Source: JACOTV01 sp964445135
GTDB lineage: Bacteria; Patescibacteriota; Microgenomatia; UBA1406; GWC2-37-13
Assembly: GCA_964445135.1 (NCBI GenBank)
Contig: CAYUJW010000002.1
Location: 1 to 56,795 of the forward strand
Length of the DNA: 56,795 nt
Direction: 5' to 3'
Part shown: piece by piece, positions 47,682-56,448 of the stretch
Layout: each line of letters begins with the position of its first letter
How positions within the stretch are numbered: the stretch's first letter is position 1
Made by a program: the position numbers and the translations under genes
The notes under the pieces: model-generated
Databases searched by the model: none
Told to the model about the DNA's origin: nothing
The model's input: only the letters and a program-made list of their open reading frames with translations

Positions 47682-49343
47682 ATGAAATCATTTTTTACAC
47701 GATCGACCGTGTGGTTGCTCATTCTTCTATTTGCCGGTTACTTTGGAGTATATAATGTACTTCGATATCAGACACTTCACTCAGCATATTTTGATTTGGG
47801 GATCATGCATCAGACGGTATACAACACATACCGCGCACTAATAACTGGTGAATATGGTCGTATTTTGGAGCTGACTGATCCTCATGGCTCAGTCAATTTT
47901 ATGCGAGCTGCCGTCCACGTTGACTTGGTGATGGCACTTTTTGCTGGGCTTTACTTCATCAACCCATCTCCTGCCACATTGGTTGTGGCACAAGCCGTAA
48001 TTGTGGCGCTTGGCGCCTTGGCTGTCTACAAAATTGCACTGCATTTGTTTGAGCAATATCGCATGAAATACTGGTTGGGTACAACGTTTGCTTTTCTCTA
48101 TCTGATGCATCCGGCGTTGCAGTTTATGACGATCTATGACTTTCACGCCGTGTCAATCGGCACGACCACACTGCTGTTTTTTATTCTGTATTTATTCAAA
48201 AAACGCTACGCGCTGGCAAGCATGTATTTTGTGCTCACCATCCTCAGTAAGGAGCAGGTGGCGCTCACTACCGCGACGTGGGCACTCTATGTAGGATATG
48301 AGGCGCTCACTCGATCGGTTGGTTCGCCGCGCGCACTTCTTTCACATCCAAAAAAACTATTTAAAGCGCTTCTTCGACCCTCGCTTCGCTTCCCCTTATT
48401 TTTTGCGGTCGCAAGTGTGGTTTGGTTTATTTTGGCAGTATTTGTCATCACTCCTTACTATCGAGGCGAAGGACATTTTGCACTTGAGCGCTACGGAAGT
48501 TTTGGCAGTTCGCCCGGCGGGATATTGATTGGAATATTTGTGCGTCCAATGACTATTATTCAAATGCTCGTTGACGCAGAAACCTTACGCTACGTCTTGT
48601 ATTTATTTGGTCCCTATGCATTCCTTCCTTTGTTGAGTCCGCTGACGCTGCTTGTTATGGCTCCTGAGTTTGCAATAAATATGCTTTCCAACAATCCAGC
48701 AATGCGTGGCATCCAGCACCACTACACTGCAATCCTTCATCCGACGTTGATTGTTGGAGCGATGCTTGGTGCGCGACGTCTGCTGGGGTATTTAAGTGAT
48801 GCGATTATCCCCTATCATTTGGCACACACCAAGCACCATCACAATCAGTTCACGCCACTGAAACACGTACACCAAGCTCGCCGAAATACGATATTGAGTA
48901 ATCGCCTCATTCGGGCAATGGGAGTGCTTATTGCAACAATCGTTTGCGTGTTTTTCTCCGCGTGGATTGGTCCGCTCCCCTATTCAATGAATGCAAAAAC
49001 TGAAGCGTTTGAGACTCCAACTGGCCCGCGACAAAAAGTATATGAGTGGCAGTACAAATTGAAAGATGAAAATGTGCGCGTTTCAACGACTACCTCGATT
49101 GCGCCATTTTTCAGTGGGCGTCGATATTACTATTATTTTTCACCCCGTTATGATGATGCAGATTATATTGTTATCATGCCAAGCAACATCACAAAACATG
49201 AGTACGATCCATCTGATTTGGTAACTCCTTACAATGCGCTGAAGAAAGACGCTCGTTTTATGATTATTGATCAGGGTGAAGACTTCGAAGTCTATAAGAA
49301 AAATGCCGCACCACCGCTTGAATATTTACCGCCTGTGCAATAA
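47682..49343 (+). CDS. DUF2079-family membrane protein
   Basis: 553 residues with about ten membrane segments. The conserved acidic motif after TM1 is visible (YFDLGIMHQTVYNTYRAL), as is TIYDFHAVSIGTTTLLFF, both diagnostic of DUF2079. The architecture resembles GT-C glycosyltransferases (large N-terminal loop with an acidic pair, C-terminal soluble part). Such proteins probably transfer sugars from lipid carriers on the outer face; activity is unproven. The C-terminal ~110 residues (after ~450) are extracytoplasmic. It is followed by an EamA transporter gene 28 bp downstream. Confidence 0.85.
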   Translation: MKSFFTRSTVWLLILLFAGYFGVYNVLRYQTLHSAYFDLGIMHQTVYNTYRALITGEYGRILELTDPHGSVNFMRAAVHVDLVMALFAGLYFINPSPATLVVAQAVIVALGALAVYKIALHLFEQYRMKYWLGTTFAFLYLMHPALQFMTIYDFHAVSIGTTTLLFFILYLFKKRYALASMYFVLTILSKEQVALTTATWALYVGYEALTRSVGSPRALLSHPKKLFKALLRPSLRFPLFFAVASVVWFILAVFVITPYYRGEGHFALERYGSFGSSPGGILIGIFVRPMTIIQMLVDAETLRYVLYLFGPYAFLPLLSPLTLLVMAPEFAINMLSNNPAMRGIQHHYTAILHPTLIVGAMLGARRLLGYLSDAIIPYHLAHTKHHHNQFTPLKHVHQARRNTILSNRLIRAMGVLIATIVCVFFSAWIGPLPYSMNAKTEAFETPTGPRQKVYEWQYKLKDENVRVSTTTSIAPFFSGRRYYYYFSPRYDDADYIVIMPSNITKHEYDPSDLVTPYNALKKDARFMIIDQGEDFEVYKKNAAPPLEYLPPVQ

Positions 49344-49371
49344 CAATGTGGCAGCCCAACTACAAAAATCC

Positions 49372-50340
49372 ATGCAAAAAATCCACTCATCGGCTACTCA
49401 ACTTGCTGCGCGCCACTACAAGATCCTTCCTATACTTGCGCTTCTTTTGACGAATATTATCTGGGGAGCTGCGGCCCCAATTTTTAAATGGGCACTATTG
49501 GATATGCCGCCGTTTACCTTCGCATTTATTCGCTTTGCAATAGCCGGTGGAATACTGTTCCCCTATCTGTTTACGAAGCCCATTCATTTGAGTATGCGGC
49601 AAATGTCGCTGCTTTGTTTTGGCGCATTTATTGGGTTTACGGTTCGTATCAGTATGGTGTATTTGGGACTGCAGCGTTTAAGCAGTATGAACTGGTCGCT
49701 TATTGCATCAATTGGCCCCGTTATGATGTTTTTCGTCTCAATACTGTTTCTGAAAGAGCGTTTTCATGCGCGAAAACTGATTGGTATGTCTCTTGCACTC
49801 ATGGGCGCAGTCGTTGTTATTGTGGGGCCACTTTTGTCAACTGAGGCAGTCGCGGCCACCGCATCGGAGCTTGAAGGGGTGGCGTATGTCGTCATCATGA
49901 TGATTTGCACCGTTATTTACACCCTCCTCCATCGACGAATAAGCGCACATATTGAGCCCATACAATTGATTGCGCTTTCGTTTGTATTTGCAGCAGTAAC
50001 ATTCTTCCCGCTTGCCTTATTTGAGTGGCAAACATACAGTATCACCAGTCTCACATTGCCCGCAGCCATCGGTTTATTTTATGCGGTCGTGTTTGCATCG
50101 CTTATCGCCTACTACTGCTATATCTACGGAATTACACACATTGACGCTCAAGAGATTGGAATCTTTTCTTATGTTGATCCGCTTGCGGCATTTATCGTCG
50201 CCATGCCGCTGCTTCATGAGCAGCCAAGTATATGGACGGGCCTGGGTGCCCTGATTATATTTGGCGGTATCTATCTTTCCGAACGACGTCTTCACATGCG
50301 AGTCAAACGCGAACACCATTCAATTCACCACAGAATGTAG
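49372..50340 (+). CDS. EamA-family (DMT) transporter
   Basis: About 322 residues with ten membrane segments in two five-helix halves. The first half has LTNIIWGAAAPIFKWALLD and FAFIRFAIAGGILFPYL; the second EGVAYVVIMMICTVIYTLLHRRI, ending GIFSYVDPLAAFIVAMPLLHE and GLGALIIFGGIYLSERR, typical of EamA. Members export amino acids, nucleotide sugars or other metabolites. The longer upstream frame overlaps the DUF2079 gene and is not used; ATG 49372 starts just before the first membrane segment. Co-transcription with DUF2079 suggests a link to glycan building, which is inference. Confidence 0.92.
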   Translation: MQKIHSSATQLAARHYKILPILALLLTNIIWGAAAPIFKWALLDMPPFTFAFIRFAIAGGILFPYLFTKPIHLSMRQMSLLCFGAFIGFTVRISMVYLGLQRLSSMNWSLIASIGPVMMFFVSILFLKERFHARKLIGMSLALMGAVVVIVGPLLSTEAVAATASELEGVAYVVIMMICTVIYTLLHRRISAHIEPIQLIALSFVFAAVTFFPLALFEWQTYSITSLTLPAAIGLFYAVVFASLIAYYCYIYGITHIDAQEIGIFSYVDPLAAFIVAMPLLHEQPSIWTGLGALIIFGGIYLSERRLHMRVKREHHSIHHRM

Positions 50341-50416
50341 GAAGCGGTGAATGGTTTGTAGTATGTAAGTTGCGAAGTTCGTGAATGGTGAAGCTGTATT
50401 TAATGCTCGTTGCTAC

Positions 50417-50583
50417 CCGTTTGGCGGTACTTTTTCGACTTGGCGAATACACCCATACATGGTCGCCACAGAGAAAAATACGCCAAACAAAAATATGGCT
50501 TGGCGGACTGTGATTTTGCACGTGGCGAGGGAGGCGCTGGATTCCCGCTTTCGCGGGAATGACAAAAAAGGGTGGCGGGAATG
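50417..50583 (+). repeat. ~165-bp dispersed repeat, copy 2
   Basis: Same order of blocks as 20090-20257, with scattered substitutions and small indels, ending with the 27-bp palindrome. Both copies lie between genes. Confidence 0.8.
50537..50563 (+). repeat. REP-like 27-bp palindromic repeat
   Basis: Identical core to 19614-19640. Confidence 0.85.
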
Positions 50584-50641
50584 GCAAATTCCTTACCATT
50601 TACCACTTTACTATTTACCGCTTACGATTGGCAAGAATTCT

Positions 50642-51550
50642 CTACCCTTCACTCTTTCGTTTTGGCTGGTTATGAAGATAGACAATAAGTTCGGCGATAA
50701 TGCCGGTCATGATGATTTGAAGTCCGACGATGCTTAAAAAGATACCTGCCAACAACATTGGACGCTTATAAAGCTCAACTCCCATAAAAATTCGCTCCAC
50801 CGTCAAAACGAAGGTAATGATTGTGCCAATCGTAAATGTCACTCCTCCAATTGGACCAAAAAAATGCAGAGGTTTTTGGGCAAACCGAGTAATAAAGTAC
50901 GTGGTGATCGTATCAAAAAATCCATACATCATGCGGAAAAATCCGTATTTTGAAACGCCAAATTCTCGCGGATGGTGGACGACTGGCACTTCGCTTACTC
51001 GAAACCCAAGTCGATGTGCGATAACGGGGACAAATCGGTAATTGTCTCCATAAAATTGAATATGTCCCAACACTTCCCGTCGCATCGCTTTAAATCCACA
51101 GTTGATATCATGAAAAGGAGATCGCAATAATCCCTTCAAAAGGATGGCGTTAAATATCTTGGAGGGCAAGGTTTTATTCAGAGGGTCGTTGCGTTGTTCG
51201 CGCCAGCCATTTACCAAATCATACCCCTCATCCATCTTTGCTAAAAATCGAGGAATGTCGTATGGATCATCTTGCAAATCAGCATCCATGAAAATAATGA
51301 TGTCTCCGCGTGCCGCTTCAAAGCCGACCTCAAGCGCTCGTCCTTTTCCATTTCGTCTTTTTTGCACGATGAGTGTCATGTTTTTTTCTTCCAAGCTCTT
51401 TGAAGATTCGTCAGTTGACCCATCATCTATTGCGATAAGCTCATAGCTCACCTGGAGTTTTTCAAACACCTCATGAAGTTGTTTTTGAAGTGTGGGAAGC
51501 GTCTCGACTTCGTTGTGAAACGGGACAAGGACTGAAACAAGCGGTTTCAT
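50642..51550 (-). CDS. GT2 polyprenyl-phosphate sugar transferase (DPM1/GtrB-like)
   Basis: 302 residues. GT-A domain: VSVLVPFHNEVETLPTLQKQL, YELIAIDDGSTDESS, GDIIIFMDADLQDDPYDIPRFL (DADLQD signature) and INCGFKAMRREVL. Two C-terminal membrane helices (~225-250 and 262-290) follow, as in GtrB/PglI-type enzymes that charge polyprenyl phosphate with glucose or mannose. The lipid-linked sugar could feed GT-C-like enzymes such as the DUF2079 protein nearby. TATACT lies 11 nt before the ATG. Confidence 0.94.
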   Translation of the reverse strand: MKPLVSVLVPFHNEVETLPTLQKQLHEVFEKLQVSYELIAIDDGSTDESSKSLEEKNMTLIVQKRRNGKGRALEVGFEAARGDIIIFMDADLQDDPYDIPRFLAKMDEGYDLVNGWREQRNDPLNKTLPSKIFNAILLKGLLRSPFHDINCGFKAMRREVLGHIQFYGDNYRFVPVIAHRLGFRVSEVPVVHHPREFGVSKYGFFRMMYGFFDTITTYFITRFAQKPLHFFGPIGGVTFTIGTIITFVLTVERIFMGVELYKRPMLLAGIFLSIVGLQIIMTGIIAELIVYLHNQPKRKSEG

Positions 51551-51637
51551 AATTACTGGTAAGTATACAAAACTTTATCTGGCAATGCTCATGGATCTTG
51601 TTTTTAGTTTTGAGGTTTGATACTATGAAAAAGTCCT

Positions 51638-51970
51638 ATGGGAATGATACTGAATTTACTACTGAGCACGCTTGCGGTCATGATGGCTTCATACCTTTTG
51701 CCAGGTGTACAGGTTGCTAGTTTCTTTCAGGCGGTATTGGTGGCGGTGGTATTGGGTATCGTAAATACCGTCATCAAGCCCTTGCTGACTATCCTGACGC
51801 TCCCACTTACCCTGCTTACTCTTGGATTATTTTCGCTGGTGATAAACGGTCTTATGGTGATGCTTGTTGACAATGTATTACCGGGATTTTCAGTCGAAGG
51901 ATTTTTTAATGCGATCATCTTTAGTCTCGTTCTTTCGCTTCTTTCCACATTCTTTAGTCTCCTTAAATAA
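51638..51970 (+). CDS. holin-4_2-type small membrane protein (phage holin family, PF04020-like)
   Basis: 110 residues with four hydrophobic helices: LLLSTLAVMMASYLLPGVQV, FFQAVLVAVVLGIVNTVIKPLL, LTLPLTLLTLGLFSLVINGLMV and FFNAIIFSLVLSLLSTFFSLL. The NTVIKPLL-TLPLT-L motif is diagnostic of this family, widespread in bacteria and despite its name not usually phage-linked. Function unknown. The second ATG two codons in is an equally good start. Confidence 0.88.
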   Translation: MGMILNLLLSTLAVMMASYLLPGVQVASFFQAVLVAVVLGIVNTVIKPLLTILTLPLTLLTLGLFSLVINGLMVMLVDNVLPGFSVEGFFNAIIFSLVLSLLSTFFSLLK

Positions 51971-52011
51971 CGAGCTCTACAAGCCAGTGCTAGAGATCCT
52001 ACATGTCGTGC

Positions 52012-53394
52012 TTACTGGGTGATTGCGGGGATGGCAAGTGCTGCCGGCTTTGGGGAATTGTCGCTTCGCACTACTCCATAATTGAGTTCGGTATTGAGCT
52101 TGCCGGTTGCTCCGTCGCGGTGCGAATACCAGAAAAACGGTCCTGCCCATGGATAAGTTTTCCACAGAGTGTATGCCTCAACAAGCATGGTTTTCTGCTG
52201 CTCTTCGGTGACACATCGATCTTCATCGCCAGTTGTTGCGCCATCGCCATTATCACATTTTGATTTGCCATCGCCATTTGTGTCTCCGCCTGTTGGTGCC
52301 CCCATCTCGGTTTGCCATATTTGCTTTGCTCCATCGCCGTTCTTTTCCATGATTCCCCGAATGCTGTCGGGTTGACCATTTTGCGCATATGCTTTAGACA
52401 TCTGCTGCCAAACATTGTTGCGATTATCTTGCGATGGCATGGCAGGATAGGTATATGGATGCATGCCAAGCGCATCAAAGTGGCCTTTTGCACCAGCTGC
52501 ATACATAGATTTCAGATAGTTAAGAGGCGCATTTGCACCCAACATATAACAACACAGCCCACCTGTTACAATAATCGTATCGGGATCTGCTGCTTTTGCT
52601 TGAGCGTAGGCTGCTTTGAGATATTTGACGTAAATACGCGCATCAGGTTGTGGTCTCCAAAAATCAGCTAAATTTGGTTCATTCCATATTTCCCACGCAT
52701 CAATGCGCGGAGAGCCCGGCGCATCATTTATACCGTCTGCATCAAAACGCTCAACGAGCATTCCAACATATTCGCCAAAGTCTGCCGCAAATTCTTCCCT
52801 GGGTCCGCACATTGTGCCATATTTGGCAAAGCAACCAGGATCAGCTACCCATTTTGGAGTATAGTCTGGCATCCCGAGCACCTTAAATCCTCGATTGTTT
52901 GCTTCTTTAATTAGATTATCCTGAGAATGTGCATAGGTATGCTTCCCCTGTACTGGCGGATTTGGCTCGTGTTTATACCACGTAAATTCAATTCTCAGCG
53001 CTTTTGCTCCCCATTTTTTCATGTCATCCATTTGTTCAAGCGACGATGAGCTGAATCCAAATAGCTGACCATACGACTTGACGCTGTCAGTTGCGCCTTG
53101 TGCGCTTGCAGTGTTGATCTGATTGTATGCGCTTCGCCACGTAACAAAATCATTGAGCTTCACGTGACCATCTTGATTGGTGTCCCCAATGACGCATGTT
53201 GAACCAGCAGCTGGCGTACGAACGCCCTGATTATAGGCATTTCGCCACGTGGTATAGTCGTCTGAAGTGATATGGTTATCGTGGTTTGCATCCCCCATTG
53301 TGCATGTTGCGGCAGCGCGAGACTCGGCAATGTGAGGCGTGGCAATGAGTCCCATCAGGCAAAACATTACTACGTAGTGTTTGAGTCGTTTCAT
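52012..53394 (-). CDS. secreted clan-A glycoside hydrolase with N-terminal dockerin-like domain
   Basis: 460 residues from ATG 53394. A signal peptide (~1-26) is followed by two dockerin-type calcium repeats: GDANHDNHITSDDYTTWRNAY and GDTNQDGHVKLNDFVTWRSAY. The (beta/alpha)8 domain (~95-460) has the acid/base IDAWEIWNEPNLADFW and the likely nucleophile in QIWQTEMGAPTGG, as in GH39/GH5-like clan-A enzymes. An extra Asp/Gly-rich insert (GGDTNGDGKSKCDNGDGATTGDEDRC) near the nucleophile looks like another calcium loop. Dockerins bind cohesins; none is seen here, so the partner may be elsewhere or the module a plain calcium stabiliser. It lies 43 bp after GalE on the same strand. Confidence 0.85.
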   Translation of the reverse strand: MKRLKHYVVMFCLMGLIATPHIAESRAAATCTMGDANHDNHITSDDYTTWRNAYNQGVRTPAAGSTCVIGDTNQDGHVKLNDFVTWRSAYNQINTASAQGATDSVKSYGQLFGFSSSSLEQMDDMKKWGAKALRIEFTWYKHEPNPPVQGKHTYAHSQDNLIKEANNRGFKVLGMPDYTPKWVADPGCFAKYGTMCGPREEFAADFGEYVGMLVERFDADGINDAPGSPRIDAWEIWNEPNLADFWRPQPDARIYVKYLKAAYAQAKAADPDTIIVTGGLCCYMLGANAPLNYLKSMYAAGAKGHFDALGMHPYTYPAMPSQDNRNNVWQQMSKAYAQNGQPDSIRGIMEKNGDGAKQIWQTEMGAPTGGDTNGDGKSKCDNGDGATTGDEDRCVTEEQQKTMLVEAYTLWKTYPWAGPFFWYSHRDGATGKLNTELNYGVVRSDNSPKPAALAIPAITQ

Positions 53395-53437
53395 ATGTGC
53401 ATATTCATCCAACCCTCCCCCCGAGTTGTATGACAAA

Positions 53438-54451
53438 TTATTCCCAGCCCTTTGGGTGTGCGCGATAAAATGCGGCTAGTGCTTGAATGCTTTGTTCTAT
53501 GGTATGTGTGGCTTTCCAGCCAAGTTCATCTCGGGCGCGGTCGGCATTTGCATATATTTGAGGAATCTCACCGGTGCGCCTTGATTGGGCAGGGCTTGTT
53601 GGAAAGTCTGCGCCAAGCACTTTTTTAACCATGTTCACGATCTCCAGTACGCTTACTCCCTGTCCACTTCCCAGGTTAAACACATTTGATTTGTCGCTCT
53701 CCTCAAGATGTTTAAATGCGGCAACGTGTCCGCGCGCGAGGTCCACGACATTTATGAAGTCGCGTACTGGACTGCCATCTGGGGTATCAACCGGTTGATA
53801 GTTAAACTCAAAGGGACGAATCCCCAAAGCACCTTTTACGGCGTTTTGCATCAGTCCAAACGTCTCAATCTTTGCATCCCCCAATGTGCCATCATCGCTT
53901 GCGCCACATACATTAAAGTAGCGCAAAGACATATATTTCATTTTGTCTAATCGGTCATACCACATGAGCAGCTCCTCACACATTTTCTTTGTCTGTCCAT
54001 AGGCGCTTGAGACTTCCTTCAGTGGTTCTGATTCAGAGACCGGCAGCGACTTGATGTCGCCATATACGGTGCAACTACTGGAGAAAATGAATCGCTTTAT
54101 CTTGTGATCGATTGCGCTGTGGAGGAGTTTTTGAGTACCAATCACATTGTTGGAAAAGTATTTTTCCGGAACAAGCATACTTTCGCCAACATCAAGCAGT
54201 GCGGCAAAGTGCAAAATACCTTCAATCTGAGGCTCTTTTTCCATCACGTCTGCTGCCCCATCATGTGTGAGATCGCATGTGTAGATGGGAAGATTATCTG
54301 CCCCATATTTGGATTGCAATAGTTCAAGCGGTTGTTTGAATCCTTGCGAAAAGTTGTCAACCGCCACGACACGATATCCGGCCGCAAGCAACACATCAAC
54401 AGTGTTGCTACCGATGTATCCACCAGCCCCAGTCACCATAAGAGTTTGCAT
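53438..54451 (-). CDS. galE: UDP-glucose 4-epimerase
   Basis: 337 residues, full length. The NAD-binding TGAGGYIGSNTVDVL, the FAALLDVGESM segment, FSSSCTVYG (catalytic Ser/Thr) and SSAYGQTKKMCEELL (YxxxK) are those of GalE, followed by LRYFNVCGA and FINVVDLARGHVAA. It interconverts UDP-glucose and UDP-galactose, possibly also the GlcNAc forms. It is encoded just upstream of the dockerin-glycosidase, and within reach of a GlmU-like enzyme and glycosyltransferases, so it probably supplies sugars for surface glycans. TACAAT (54466-54461, minus) lies 9 nt before the ATG. Confidence 0.95.
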   Translation of the reverse strand: MQTLMVTGAGGYIGSNTVDVLLAAGYRVVAVDNFSQGFKQPLELLQSKYGADNLPIYTCDLTHDGAADVMEKEPQIEGILHFAALLDVGESMLVPEKYFSNNVIGTQKLLHSAIDHKIKRFIFSSSCTVYGDIKSLPVSESEPLKEVSSAYGQTKKMCEELLMWYDRLDKMKYMSLRYFNVCGASDDGTLGDAKIETFGLMQNAVKGALGIRPFEFNYQPVDTPDGSPVRDFINVVDLARGHVAAFKHLEESDKSNVFNLGSGQGVSVLEIVNMVKKVLGADFPTSPAQSRRTGEIPQIYANADRARDELGWKATHTIEQSIQALAAFYRAHPKGWE

Positions 54452-54460
54452 ATAAATCCC

Positions 54461-54466
54461 ATTGTA
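54461..54466 (-). promoter_or_regulatory. -10 box (TACAAT) of galE
   Basis: 9 nt before ATG 54451. Confidence 0.45.
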
Positions 54467-54548
54467 CCCTATTTTATTTTTCGCTCAAAGCAAGAAGTTG
54501 TTGCTATGTACGCAATTTGCGCAAACGTACGATATACTACTTTCGATC

Positions 54549-55502
54549 ATGAAAGAGAGAGCTCCTCACCTGGACCGACCGTACAATAAAATGCGACGTA
54601 TATATGGCCTGCTCGCAACTTCTTTGCTCCTCACTTCCCAGACCCAAGCGGCCGCCTCAACTGACAATCAGTTGCCTGCTGCGCACAATTTCCCCACTGT
54701 CGCCGAGCACAATTGGATATATGCCCAACAAGCACAATTGCAAGCCAGCCACTCCTCATCTTCTCCAAGCGACAATCGTTTGCAGGCAGTAATTGTCGGG
54801 CAAGACGAAGCTGATATGTACAGTAGCCAGCTTGTCCAGCTGTCAACTGGGCCGTCGTGGGATGGTTTGGTTGAGGAAGCATGTGGCTCATCAAGCAACG
54901 CCGTTTCAGTCTGCGATGTGCAGCTGACAGAGATGTCCGGCCAGCATGAAAAATCAGACACTATTGAGCAAACGGTCGTTGAATCACCAAGTCACGATCG
55001 CACACTTGCGCCTGATCAAAAGTGGAAGGTTGCACTTGATTTGGCGCGTGCCGCCTGCCCAAGTGGCACGTTGTTCGTTGGTGATTTTGAGGTTCGGGCA
55101 CAATATGGAGAGGATACTGATCGCCGATTGGGATATACCGATGTGTCGACTCGAGAAATAGTTATAGATGTGCGACCTGCTCAGCGAGCCGTTGACGTTG
55201 CAATTACCTATTTGCATGAGGCAAACCATGAACAAGATGTGGTGGGGCGCATTGATCGCGCGAGGTGGATACGGACTTTGGGACTTGCGGAGGATGTGGA
55301 GTGGTATATACCAGGTGGTCAGATCATGTCGCCTGCAGAGTCGCTTGCTGTGTTGACCTCCGTGGCGCTTATTGGAAAGCCGACATTTGAGGATTCATTG
55401 CAAAATAGCGGGTATGCACCGAGCCCGGCAGTTGTGGAGCTTGTGGCGCATGCCACCCCCCAGCAGTTGCAAACTGTTCGTGCGCTCTCCGGATGTGTGT
55501 AA
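54549..55502 (+). CDS. secreted protein with HExxH-like motif (possible metalloprotease)
   Basis: 317 residues from ATG 54549. A signal peptide lies at ~14-38 (IYGLLATSLLLTSQTQAAA). A low-complexity Gln/Ser region follows, and then a C-terminal domain (~150-317) with SGTLFVGDFEVRAQYG, REIVIDVRPAQRAVDVAITYLHEANHEQDVVGRID and MSPAESLAVLTS. HEANHEQ has the spacing HExxHE of zincin metalloproteases, and the preceding VDVAITYL would be the active-site helix. It is not matched to a known peptidase family; catalysis is inference. At least five Cys suggest disulfides. TATACT lies 11 nt upstream of the ATG. Confidence 0.7.
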   Translation: MKERAPHLDRPYNKMRRIYGLLATSLLLTSQTQAAASTDNQLPAAHNFPTVAEHNWIYAQQAQLQASHSSSSPSDNRLQAVIVGQDEADMYSSQLVQLSTGPSWDGLVEEACGSSSNAVSVCDVQLTEMSGQHEKSDTIEQTVVESPSHDRTLAPDQKWKVALDLARAACPSGTLFVGDFEVRAQYGEDTDRRLGYTDVSTREIVIDVRPAQRAVDVAITYLHEANHEQDVVGRIDRARWIRTLGLAEDVEWYIPGGQIMSPAESLAVLTSVALIGKPTFEDSLQNSGYAPSPAVVELVAHATPQQLQTVRALSGCV

Positions 55503-55593
55503 ATCGCGCACTCTCCACCTGATACATAACTAGCATTTATGCAGCGCATCGACCTTCATATTTGTCCCGTTTTTCAAATGAACCACTATACTG

Positions 55594-55599
55594 TACAAT
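55594..55599 (+). promoter_or_regulatory. -10 box (TACAAT) of the nucleotidyltransferase gene
   Basis: 8 nt before ATG 55608. Confidence 0.5.
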
Positions 55600-55607
55600 A
55601 GACCATT

Positions 55608-56363
55608 ATGAACGAAACAGTTGCCGCCATCATCTTGTCGGGGGGCCGTGGAACACGGCTAAACTCGACAGAAGTGAATAAAGTCACACTTCCCTTTCAA
55701 GGAAAGCCCATCATCTCTTATGGTGTTGAGCTGATGAGTCAGCTTGCTTCGCAGGTCGTGATTGTGGTTGGTGCGTTTGAAGAAAGTGTGCGCACGACGG
55801 TTGCCAATCCGGATATCATTTTTGCAAAGCAGCCCGAACAGCTCGGCACCGGTCATGCTGCCCAAATTGGTTTTCAGGCACTTTCTGAGAATCCTCCCTC
55901 CCTTGTGCTTGTGGGGTATGGTGACCACCTTATGTTCTATCAGCCAGAGCGTATACGAACACTTATTGAAAAACACCTGTCCCAGCACGCAGCAATCTCA
56001 TTTGTGACCACCATTCACCAAAATCCTGATGAGCTCGCGTGGGGTCGAGTTGAGCGAGATGCGCAAGGGCGCGTGCTCGACATTATTGAACATAAGGATG
56101 CGACTGAGCTGCAGCGAAAAATCACCGAGCTGAATGCGGGTTTTTATTGTTTTTCGTATGATTTTCTCAAAGAATATATTGGGCAAATTCAGCAATCAAC
56201 CGTGACGGGAGAATATTATTTGACTGATTTGATCAAAATTGCCAGTGTTCATGAGCTCACCATCCTCGCGGTCCCCTTTCCTTTTGAAGAAGTTGGCATT
56301 GGTATAAATAGTCAACATGAGCTTGATGAAAGTCAGCATCTTTATGCCGCTTCACATGACTAG
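55608..56363 (+). CDS. GlmU-N-like sugar-phosphate nucleotidyltransferase
   Basis: 251 residues. AAIILSGGRGTRLNSTEVNKVTLPFQGKPII is the nucleotide-binding signature (G-G-T-R ... K), and QPEQLGTGHAAQIGF is the GlmU-type uridine-binding QLGTGHA. LVGYGDHLMF replaces the usual GDxP, and ELNAGFYCF is typical of the family. GlmU makes UDP-GlcNAc from GlcNAc-1-P and UTP; here the acetyltransferase (left-handed helix) domain is absent, so only the uridylyltransferase step is expected. It could feed MurG, PIG-L-type or glycan pathways. Confidence 0.9.
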   Translation: MNETVAAIILSGGRGTRLNSTEVNKVTLPFQGKPIISYGVELMSQLASQVVIVVGAFEESVRTTVANPDIIFAKQPEQLGTGHAAQIGFQALSENPPSLVLVGYGDHLMFYQPERIRTLIEKHLSQHAAISFVTTIHQNPDELAWGRVERDAQGRVLDIIEHKDATELQRKITELNAGFYCFSYDFLKEYIGQIQQSTVTGEYYLTDLIKIASVHELTILAVPFPFEEVGIGINSQHELDESQHLYAASHD

Positions 56364-56448
56364 TTGAGGTCATTTGCGCTTGTGCATATGTTGCAGTTGA
56401 AATATGGTTTTCATTTCCTTATAGTGAGTGATAGTCACCTTTGAACAT

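Larger units (their letters stand above)
50341..50641. other. 301-bp gene-less gap holding a dispersed repeat copy
   Basis: It contains the second copy of the ~165-bp repeat (50417-50583). It is flanked by convergent genes; no terminator hairpin other than the repeat's own palindrome is seen. Confidence 0.7.

Noticed and set aside
51638..51970. Prophage lysis gene (holin)
   Set aside because: The family name says phage holin, but this subfamily is common in non-phage chromosomes and no other phage genes are nearby.
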